Assembly: GCA_018715855.1 (NCBI GenBank)
Contig: DVKW01000020.1
Span: 1-21,118 of the forward strand
Source: Candidatus Galligastranaerophilus intestinigallinarum
GTDB taxonomy: Bacteria > Cyanobacteriota > Vampirovibrionia > Gastranaerophilales > Gastranaerophilaceae
Length of the DNA stretch: 21,118 nt
Direction of reading: 5' to 3'
This document shows positions 8,529 to 14,252 of this stretch, piece by piece. Position 1 is the stretch's first letter, and every line of letters begins with the position of its first letter. The notes under the pieces were generated by a model. The model was not told the origin of the DNA. It saw nothing but the letters and a program-made list of their open reading frames with translations, and did not search any database. Both the position numbers and the translations under genes were made by a program.

Positions 8529-8552
8529 CTCTCCAACAACAAAAAAATTATA
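8529..8552 (-). promoter_or_regulatory. kdsD -10 box and ribosome binding site
   Basis: On the minus strand a perfect TATAAT (8547-8552) is followed 12 bases later by GGAGAG (8529-8534), seven bases from the ATG at 8521. A TTTAAA -35-like box sits 16 bases upstream of the -10. The GGAGAG overlaps the upstream in-frame TTG region and decides the start codon. Confidence 0.5.
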
Positions 8553-8643
8553 CAATAAAAAGTGTATTTTTAAAATTTATAATTAAACCGAAATAATTTT
8601 AAGCCGAAAAATAAAACGTCAAAGAAAAATAAGGTTTAATTTA

Positions 8644-8907
8644 ATGGCGCTAAACGATATAAATTTTCAAGAAGAAAAAGTTACAAAAAAGATTGCAAGT
8701 TTTTTATGTTCGGCACAAAATGAACTTACAATAAATATAAGCAAATTAAATTTTATTGATGCTTCAAGGTGCGCTCTTTTAAATTCCACAAAATGCTACG
8801 TAAAAAACCCTTATAAAAAAATTAATTGGATTGTGGCAGATGAAAATATTAAAAGAACAATAATGCCCTTTAAACTTAGTAATATGGAAATTTTAACAAA
8901 CAGTTAG
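8644..8907 (+). CDS. Small stand-alone STAS-like protein
   Basis: The 87-residue soluble protein resembles a shortened STAS domain (sulfate transporter / anti-sigma antagonist). The strand-loop-helix segment LTINISKLNFIDASRCALLNS (28-48) matches the STAS core, where the DxSG loop carries the serine phosphorylated in anti-anti-sigma factors; here it reads D39-A40-S41-R42, keeping the serine but losing the glycine. A second core strand, INWIVADENIKRTI, follows. It is about 15-20 residues shorter than a usual STAS domain. It opens an operon with the aldolase-family gene 8 bases downstream. No anti-sigma kinase or phosphatase gene is nearby. The start ATG is preceded by AAGG nine bases upstream. 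Family assignment is by pattern and is moderate. Confidence 0.6.
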   Translation: MALNDINFQEEKVTKKIASFLCSAQNELTINISKLNFIDASRCALLNSTKCYVKNPYKKINWIVADENIKRTIMPFKLSNMEILTNS

Positions 8908-8915
8908 GCAAAGTT

Positions 8916-9518
8916 ATGAATGTAATTAGAGAAATTAAAGAAAACAAACTGGTTGGAATAATAAGAGAAACAAACCAAGATAAAGCAATTGAAATTGCAA
9001 ACGCTTACATTGAAGGCGGCATAAAAATTATTGAAATGACAGCACCGATTGATGCCATTCAAGAAGTTGCAAAAAATGAAAATGTTATTGTTGCAAGAGG
9101 CGGCATTATTACAAGAGAACAAGCCATAGATGCAATTAAATCAAATGCAAAATTTCTTGTTTCTCCAATTTTACAAATGAATTTGGTTAAATTATCAAGC
9201 GCATTTAAAACACCTTTAATTTTAACCGCCACAACTCCAAACGAAGCTTATCAAGCTTGGAAGGCAAGAGTTCCTTTAATTAAAATATACCCAATTAAAG
9301 ATTTGGGCGGCGCTAATTATATAGAAGAACTTTTAAGGCCAATGAACTTTTTAAACGTTATGCCAACAGGCTCAATTAAAAAAGAAGACATTAAAGCCTA
9401 CCTTGAAGCAGGCGCAATGGCGGTTGGCTTAGGCAGAGAATTATATTTAAATAAAACCTATAATGAAATAAAAGAAACAGCAAAAGAAACGGTTGATATT
9501 GTTAAAAATTTAAAATAA
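8916..9518 (+). CDS. KDPG/KHG aldolase family protein (Eda-like)
   Basis: The 200-residue class I aldolase-type TIM barrel matches the family that cleaves 2-keto-3-deoxy-6-phosphogluconate or 4-hydroxy-2-oxoglutarate to pyruvate plus an aldehyde. E40 (GIKIIEMT) and the Schiff-base lysine K123 (LIKIYP) occupy the catalytic positions, and MPTGSI (149-154) replaces the usual CPTGGI. The arginine that in E. coli Eda follows LEVTL and holds phosphate is absent (TAP here), and the GAGT loop reads ARGG. It may therefore act on a non-phosphorylated keto acid, or in a different direction; this is inference. No edd, kinase or dehydrogenase gene is adjacent. It is second in the STAS-aldolase-PPTase-serpin-like operon. 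Family 0.85; exact substrate unknown. Confidence 0.8.
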   Translation: MNVIREIKENKLVGIIRETNQDKAIEIANAYIEGGIKIIEMTAPIDAIQEVAKNENVIVARGGIITREQAIDAIKSNAKFLVSPILQMNLVKLSSAFKTPLILTATTPNEAYQAWKARVPLIKIYPIKDLGGANYIEELLRPMNFLNVMPTGSIKKEDIKAYLEAGAMAVGLGRELYLNKTYNEIKETAKETVDIVKNLK

Positions 9519-9540
9519 TTATTTATTATATAATAATTAA

Positions 9541-10086
9541 ATGAAAGTTTTTTTCTTAAAAAAAGAAGAATTTTTGCCTTATGATAAAAGGTTTCTGTTC
9601 GGTAATTCTTTTAAATCCGAAAAAAGGAATGTTGAATTTGCGCTTTCAAGGTTTCTTTTAGATTACGTTTTAAAAAATGTTTATAATATAGAAAATTATG
9701 AAATTGAAACCGTTAATAATAAGCCCAAATTAAAAAATAATTCTCTTAATTTTAATATATCTCATTCAAAAGAAATTATTTTAACAGGCTTTTCAAATTC
9801 TGAAATCGGCGTTGATATTGAATTTATTAAAGAAAAAAATTTAGAAAAATTTTCAAAATATTTTAATAAAGAATTTTCAACACTAAATGATTTTTATGAT
9901 TTTTGGACAAAATATGAAGCTGAAATTAAACTTCAAGATAAGGTAAAATGTTTTAAATCTTTAATTTTAGAAAAAAATTATTATTTAACATTAGCTTCAA
10001 ATGAAGAAATAAAAAAAGTTGAATTTTATCAATTAATAAAAAATAATGGTGATGTAGCTATAAAGGAGTTAAAAATTGAAAATTAA
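9541..10086 (+). CDS. 4'-phosphopantetheinyl transferase, Sfp type
   Basis: The enzyme would transfer 4'-phosphopantetheine from coenzyme A to a serine of a carrier protein. Recognisable motifs run in order: an R-LS-LL helix near 37-44, KPKL (63-66), LNFNISHS (69-76), IGVDIE (92-97) with the metal-binding Asp and Glu, and WTKYEAEIK (122-130). In Sfp the last motif is WxxKExxxK; here the first Lys is Tyr, while the catalytic Glu and final Lys remain. At 181 residues it is shorter than Sfp (about 224). No carrier protein or NRPS/PKS gene is visible, so it may serve fatty-acid ACP, as in cyanobacteria that use one Sfp-type enzyme. No Shine-Dalgarno precedes the ATG. Its 3' end overlaps the next gene by 11 bases. 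Confidence 0.85.
   Translation: MKVFFLKKEEFLPYDKRFLFGNSFKSEKRNVEFALSRFLLDYVLKNVYNIENYEIETVNNKPKLKNNSLNFNISHSKEIILTGFSNSEIGVDIEFIKEKNLEKFSKYFNKEFSTLNDFYDFWTKYEAEIKLQDKVKCFKSLILEKNYYLTLASNEEIKKVEFYQLIKNNGDVAIKELKIEN
10062..10078 (+). promoter_or_regulatory. Ribosome binding site fixing a TTG start
   Basis: AAAGGAG (10062-10068), inside the 3' end of the transferase gene, lies seven bases before TTG at 10076-10078. Because the encoded protein then begins directly with a signal peptide, the TTG is the convincing start. Confidence 0.75.
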
Positions 10087-11122
10087 ATTTTTATCAGGGC
10101 TTTTTATTGCTTTTTTAATCTGCCTTTTTGTTCAAAACGAATCAAAGGCGTTTTGGTTCTTTAATAAAAAAGAACCTGTTCAAAATCAAGCGGTTTTTGC
10201 GCCTGTTAATGAAGTATCGGGCAACAAAATTTGGATTGGAACATTTCAACTTGTTTGGAACGATTTAGTTAATGAAATTGTTAAAAAACCCGTTAAATTT
10301 AAAGGCGAAAAAAATTTGTTGGCTGAAAGTTTAAATAAACAAGGCTTTTCAACAAAAGATTTGGATGAAGCTTCATATTATAAAAAATATGGCTTAATGA
10401 CGCCAAATTTAAAAGAAGAAATGGAAAAAGCAATTGAAGAAAGATTCAACACAACAAGCGATATTTTAAATACTCTTGATTGGAATTCAAACCAACTTTT
10501 AATTTATGCAATGTTGAAAAAAGATTTTGAATATTTAAAAGAATTCAGAGAAATTGGCTTTTTGCCTTTTTCAGACAATAAAAACGTAAAATTCTTCGGT
10601 GCTAAAGGTTCAAAAGATTTAGAAACTTTTGATAACATAGAAATTCTTTTCTATAACAATGAAAACGATTATGCGCTTAAATTAATTACAAAAGGAAACG
10701 ATGAAGTTATTTTATATAGAACAGAAAATAACAATACATTAGAAAATTACTTTATTGAATTAAACAAAAAAACAGCTGAATTTAAAGGTGATAAAAAATT
10801 CAATGAAAACGATTCTTTAATTGTTCCATATATTAAATTTAAAGAAAACTTTGAATATAAAGAATTAACAAATAAAAAAATTAAAGGGTCAGATTATATA
10901 ATTTCAGGTGCAATTCAAACGGCAGAATTCAACCTTGATAATAAAGGGGGCTCTTTAAAAAGCGAAGCTGCTTTAATTATGAAAATGTCTATGCCGATTA
11001 TTCAAAATGAAAGAAAATTCCACTTTGATAAACCCTTTGTTTTATTCTTAAAAGAAAAAGACAAACAAACGCCATATTTTATTATGGATGTTAAAAATTC
11101 AAATCTGCTTGTAAAAGAATAA
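10076..11122 (+). CDS. Secreted protein resembling a divergent serpin
   Basis: The 348-residue protein begins with a signal peptide (basic MKIK, hydrophobic 5-19, likely cut after SKA at 23-25). The C-terminal third resembles serpins: VPYIKF (250-255) before the region where serpins carry strand sheet A/B elements, AEFNLDNKG (283-291) like the serpin breach, SEAA (296-299) like the reactive-loop hinge, FHFDKPFVLFL (315-325) like the serpin shutter strand, and a TPYFIMDVKN ending. From SEAA to KPF the length equals that of human alpha-1-antitrypsin (26 residues) as I recall it, which would place the scissile bond at I309-Q310. The middle (LLIYAMLKKDFEYLKEF, ILFYNNENDYALKLI) also fits. Conserved serpin hinge TEAAAAT is only partly kept. 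Last gene of its operon; remote homology, unconfirmed. Confidence 0.55.
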   Translation: MKIKFLSGLFIAFLICLFVQNESKAFWFFNKKEPVQNQAVFAPVNEVSGNKIWIGTFQLVWNDLVNEIVKKPVKFKGEKNLLAESLNKQGFSTKDLDEASYYKKYGLMTPNLKEEMEKAIEERFNTTSDILNTLDWNSNQLLIYAMLKKDFEYLKEFREIGFLPFSDNKNVKFFGAKGSKDLETFDNIEILFYNNENDYALKLITKGNDEVILYRTENNNTLENYFIELNKKTAEFKGDKKFNENDSLIVPYIKFKENFEYKELTNKKIKGSDYIISGAIQTAEFNLDNKGGSLKSEAALIMKMSMPIIQNERKFHFDKPFVLFLKEKDKQTPYFIMDVKNSNLLVKE

Positions 11123-11141
11123 AATAAGAAAAATTGAAAAT

Positions 11142-11175
11142 AAACAGGGGCAAAGCAAAATGCCCCTGTTTTTAT
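11142..11175 (+). terminator. Rho-independent terminator ending the STAS-to-serpin-like operon
   Basis: AAACAGGGGCA (11142-11152) pairs perfectly with TGCCCCTGTTT (11161-11171) around an 8-base loop and is followed by TTTATTTG. It lies 19 bases after the stop codon at 11122. Confidence 0.9.
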
Positions 11176-11282
11176 TTGTTAAGAAATATTAACAGAAATG
11201 TTTAAACCATGCAATTTTTAAGGAAAAAAATACTTTATTACATTGTAAGGTTAATATGAAGGTTTAGATTAAGAATTTACGG

Positions 11283-11324
11283 GTTAGTTTAAATCTTCAA
11301 AAAATGGAAGAAGTTAGTTTAAAT
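11283..11324 (+). repeat. Two 12-bp direct repeats 30 bp apart in the leader of the coiled-coil gene
   Basis: GTTAGTTTAAAT occurs at 11283-11294 and again at 11313-11324, a start-to-start distance of 30 bases (about three helical turns). Between them TCTTC and GAAGA can form a short hairpin. The second copy ends ten bases before the AGGAGG ribosome site. The rest of the 11176-11345 gap is AT-rich with no clear -35/-10 pair. Confidence 0.55.
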
Positions 11325-11345
11325 TTAGGTTAGGAGGCAAACAAA

Positions 11346-11888
11346 ATGACTTGGATTATGCTATCCATGAGAAAGATGCAACTGAAACAAGAAGTTTCTG
11401 ATTTGCAATACCAAGATGTAAAAATTTCTCAACAAATTCAAGACTTGGCAAATTATACAAATAATATTGCCGATGGCACAATCACATTTTCAGAAATGGC
11501 AAGCTGCCCGTCTTCATTATTTGGCACTCAATTAGATTTTTTGTCAAATTCTGCAAGCGCTGCTTATCAATCAGCAACGGTTAAAACAAATGCTTATTTG
11601 CAGCAATTAGCGCAAACAAACGGTTTAACAGGCAACCAATACGGTTATGCAATGGGCACAACAGATGGCACAAACTATGATGCAACAACAATTTTCAATG
11701 AAATTTACAAAGAAGAATTACAACAATATTCAGAACAAATGCAACAATACATAAATGAATATGAAAAAGAATTACAGGCTGAACAAACAAGAATTGAAAC
11801 TCAATTGCAAGCAAAAGAAGCAGAGCTTCAAACATACGAACAAACAATCAGCCAAAACATTCAAAATGACGCTATTAAATTAGCATAA
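11346..11888 (+). CDS. Gln-rich coiled-coil protein of unknown function (180 aa)
   Basis: I do not recognise a named family. The N-terminal 40 residues are helical (MRKMQLKQEVSDLQYQDVKI), residues 40-115 are low in charge and rich in Ser, Thr, Asn and Tyr, and residues 118-175 form a strong Gln/Glu-rich coiled coil with runs such as EELQQYSEQMQQYINEYEK. No signal peptide or true membrane segment is present, and there is a single Cys (54). AGGAGG eight bases before ATG is among the strongest ribosome sites in the window, and the gene has a long leader and its own terminator, so it looks like an efficiently translated single-gene unit. The helical-loop-coil plan recalls structural or secreted-filament subunits, but this is only an analogy. 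Confidence 0.75.
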   Translation: MTWIMLSMRKMQLKQEVSDLQYQDVKISQQIQDLANYTNNIADGTITFSEMASCPSSLFGTQLDFLSNSASAAYQSATVKTNAYLQQLAQTNGLTGNQYGYAMGTTDGTNYDATTIFNEIYKEELQQYSEQMQQYINEYEKELQAEQTRIETQLQAKEAELQTYEQTISQNIQNDAIKLA

Positions 11889-11931
11889 AGAATCTAAACT
11901 CCTATAATCCTAAATAAACTTGTAACCTTAT

Positions 11932-11960
11932 GCCGGTATAAAAAACCGGCTTTTTCTTTT
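11932..11960 (+). terminator. Rho-independent terminator after the Gln-rich coiled-coil gene
   Basis: GCCGGT (11932-11937) pairs with ACCGGC (11945-11950) around a 7-base loop, followed by a long T tract from 11951. It lies about 45 bases after the stop and insulates the downstream rpaB gene. Confidence 0.88.
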
Positions 11961-12067
11961 TTTTGTTTTTTTTAAATTTTTTTTAAAAAAACTACTTTTA
12001 AAATTTATTAAGGTATGTTAATATTGTTTAAGATTTAGTTTTTAGTTACAAAAAGGGTAGTTAGTGT

Positions 12068-12814
12068 ATGACCGATGATATTCAAAATGAAACTTCCGAC
12101 AATAAACAAAGAATTTTAGTTGCCGATGACGAAGCCAGCATCAGAAGAATTCTCGAAACCCGTTTAAAAATGCAAGGGTATGATGTAGTAACGGCAGAAG
12201 ATGGCGAAGAAGCCGTTGAAGTTTACAATAAAACCAATCCTGATTTAGTTATTTTAGACGTTATGATGCCAAAAATGGATGGCTATGGAGTTACAAGAGA
12301 AATAAGAAGAACATCAGACGTTCCGATTATTATTTTAACGGCATTGGGTGATGTCTCAGAAAGAATTACAGGTTTAGAGCTTGGTGCAGATGATTATGTT
12401 ATTAAACCTTTCAGCCCCAAAGAACTTGAAGCAAGGGTTAAAGCAGTTTTAAGAAGAACAAACACAAAAGAAACAAGCGCACCTATGGGCAAAACCGCTA
12501 AAAACGTTATTACCACTGGCAGCATAAAAATTGACACTGCAAGACGCCAAGTGTACAGAAAAAATGAAAGAATCAGATTAACAGGCATGGAATTTTCACT
12601 TCTTGAACTTCTTGTAAATAATTCAGGCCAAGCTTATTCAAGAAATGAAATTTTGCAGCATGTTTGGGCATATCCGCCGGATCATAGAATTGACACTCGT
12701 GTGGTTGACGTTCACATTTCAAGATTGAGAAGCAAACTTGAAACAGACCCCACAAACCCCGAATTAATTCTAACCGCAAGGGGCATTGGGTATATGTTTC
12801 AAAGGATAACCTAG
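12068..12814 (+). CDS. rpaB: RpaB-like OmpR-family response regulator
   Basis: The 248-residue two-domain regulator has a receiver (15-130) with D20/D21, phospho-acceptor D64 (VILDVMMPKMDGYGV), T91 and K113 (IKPFSPKELEAR), and a winged-helix DNA-binding domain (about 148-248). The strings ASIRRILETRL, TALGDVSERITGLELGADDYV, RIRLTGMEFSLLELLV and DTRVVDVHISRLRSKLE match cyanobacterial RpaB/Ycf27 as I recall it, far beyond general OmpR similarity. In Cyanobacteria RpaB is an essential regulator of light-stress and photosystem genes and receives signals from NblS/Hik33; no kinase gene is adjacent here either. The protein contains no cysteine. AGGG ten bases before ATG supports the start. Its targets here are unknown. 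I saw no convincing HLR1-type RpaB site in this window. Confidence 0.9.
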   Translation: MTDDIQNETSDNKQRILVADDEASIRRILETRLKMQGYDVVTAEDGEEAVEVYNKTNPDLVILDVMMPKMDGYGVTREIRRTSDVPIIILTALGDVSERITGLELGADDYVIKPFSPKELEARVKAVLRRTNTKETSAPMGKTAKNVITTGSIKIDTARRQVYRKNERIRLTGMEFSLLELLVNNSGQAYSRNEILQHVWAYPPDHRIDTRVVDVHISRLRSKLETDPTNPELILTARGIGYMFQRIT

Positions 12815-12817
12815 AAA

Positions 12818-13435
12818 TTGGAAATTAAACTTTATAAATTTTTAAATAACGCCAATAATAAAACGCCGAAAAACGTTCTTGTTGTTGGCGTTATTCATGG
12901 TGATGAACCGATTGGAGAATTTTTAATTGAAGAATTTTTAAAAAATAAAACAAGAACAATTAAAAACAATTTGTTCTACATTCCAAGGCTAAATTTTTCA
13001 AATGAAAGAAAAAACAGTTCAAATGTTGATATAAATAGAAACTTCCCTTCAAAAAACTGGGAATTAACAAAAAAAGAAGATAATTATTTTGGGGGGTTTG
13101 AACCAAATTCTGAAATTGAAACCAAGTTTTTGGTTAATTTAACAAATGAAATTAAATTTGATGCCATTATTACAATTCACACTCCATATAAAATAATAAA
13201 TTATGACGGAGTGAATAACCCAATTACATTACCTTTAGCAAAAAAAATATCAGCCTTTTTAAATTACCCGATAGAAGCCGATATCGGATATGCAACCCCG
13301 GGGAGCATGGGAACATATTTTGGGGTTGAGAGAAACATTCCCATTATTACAATTGAATGCGATGAAGAAGCAAAAAAAGAAGAACTTTACAAAAAATTTG
13401 AAAAACTTTTTTATTTTTTAGAAAAAGAATTTTAG
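12818..13435 (+). CDS. MpaA-like zinc carboxypeptidase (M14 family, murein-peptide amidase type)
   Basis: The 205-residue soluble protein carries the M14 zinc site: H27 and E30 in GVIHGDE, H121 in TIHTPYK, and catalytic Glu E180 in ITIECDE. The substrate-binding block VDINRNFPSKNW (70-81) and GYATPGSMG (157-165) match E. coli MpaA, which cleaves the gamma-D-Glu-meso-diaminopimelate bond of recycled muropeptides in the cytoplasm, as does the preceding NSEIET. No signal peptide is seen, consistent with a cytoplasmic recycling role. It starts with TTG at 12818, three bases after the rpaB stop, with AAAGGA (12801-12806) upstream inside rpaB, so translational coupling is likely. It is about 35 residues shorter than MpaA. 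Succinylglutamate-desuccinylase-like activity is the main alternative. Confidence 0.8.
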   Translation: MEIKLYKFLNNANNKTPKNVLVVGVIHGDEPIGEFLIEEFLKNKTRTIKNNLFYIPRLNFSNERKNSSNVDINRNFPSKNWELTKKEDNYFGGFEPNSEIETKFLVNLTNEIKFDAIITIHTPYKIINYDGVNNPITLPLAKKISAFLNYPIEADIGYATPGSMGTYFGVERNIPIITIECDEEAKKEELYKKFEKLFYFLEKEF

Positions 13436-13495
13436 ATTTTGTCAATTATCCATTGTGTTTTGTTTTAATTTGTTTGTGTTAGAATTAGGTTAGCT

Positions 13496-14248
13496 ATGAA
13501 AATCACCAACAGTTCAAATAGTGCCTTTAAAAGTTTTTACAATCAAAGGCAAGAAATTAAAGATAAAACCGAAGCCAATATTAAATTAAAAGAAAGCAAA
13601 ACGGCAACAGCCGTTGCAGTTGCTTCTTTATTGGGTGCAACCGTGCCTTTGGCAATTTATAATGCCAAGAAGGGCAAAATGGGCGAATTTAAAGATGTTT
13701 TTCAAAAAACTGATTCTAAATTAAAAGAAAAAGTAAATGCCATAACAGGTTTTGTTGAAGTTAAAGATATTAAACAAATCGGGCTTTCTGTTACAGGCTC
13801 AATTTTAGCAGGCTTAGGGGCAGGTTTTGCCGTTGACAAAAACAAAGAAAACAGAACAAAAAAAGTTAAAGAAGGTATATATGGCTTTTTAAACTGCATG
13901 ATTCCGATGGGAATTATTGCAGGAGCCGAAGATATTGCCCAAAAGCACAATGTTAAAACAAACATTTTAGGAAAAGCCGCAATAGTTGCAGGCGGAATAG
14001 TTTCAGGCATGTTTATTTCAAATAAAGTTTCAAACGGAATAAATAAGGCGTTTTTTGGCAAAGATGAAAGTAATTTTGAACAAAGACAAATGAAATTATC
14101 GGATACAATTGTTCATGCAGATGATATTATTGGCGTTATTGCAATGAGCAAAGTTCCTTTTGCAAAACAAATGGGAAAAGTTATTCCTTTAATTTATTCT
14201 CATGTTGGCTATGAAACAGGCACGCAAGAACACAAAACGACAGTTTAA
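13496..14248 (+). CDS. Multi-pass membrane protein of unknown function (250 aa)
   Basis: No known family is recognised. After a polar N-terminus (MKITNSSNSAFKSFYNQRQE) with no cleavable signal peptide, hydrophobic Gly/Ala-rich segments occur at about 37-55, 96-113, 131-145 and 160-177, with a weaker one near 210-235. The loops between 55 and 95 and between 113 and 130 are Lys-rich, so they probably face the cytoplasm. The helix spacing with GAG and GG motifs (LAGLGAGFAV, VAGGIVSGMF) suggests close helix packing. An AGG six bases before ATG supports the start. It lies 60 bases after the amidase gene and converges on wecB with only four bases between the stop codons. Confidence 0.65.
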   Translation: MKITNSSNSAFKSFYNQRQEIKDKTEANIKLKESKTATAVAVASLLGATVPLAIYNAKKGKMGEFKDVFQKTDSKLKEKVNAITGFVEVKDIKQIGLSVTGSILAGLGAGFAVDKNKENRTKKVKEGIYGFLNCMIPMGIIAGAEDIAQKHNVKTNILGKAAIVAGGIVSGMFISNKVSNGINKAFFGKDESNFEQRQMKLSDTIVHADDIIGVIAMSKVPFAKQMGKVIPLIYSHVGYETGTQEHKTTV

Positions 14249-14252
14249 GTTT

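Noticed and set aside
8522..8542. Seven-codon N-terminal extension of kdsD to a TTG start
   Set aside because: The extension overlaps its own GGAGAG ribosome site, which points to the ATG at 8521, and the family does not have this extension.
12011..12053. Possible HLR1 (RpaB-binding) half-sites upstream of rpaB, such as GTTAATAT, GTTTAAGA and GTTACAAA
   Set aside because: Spacing between the half-sites does not match the two-base separation known for HLR1, and such strings are common in this AT-rich sequence.
13477..13485. Extended -10 motif (TG, one base, TAGAAT) before the 13496 membrane protein gene
   Set aside because: Transcription would begin about four bases before the ATG and exclude the AGG ribosome site, and no -35 box is present; the gene is more likely read from upstream.
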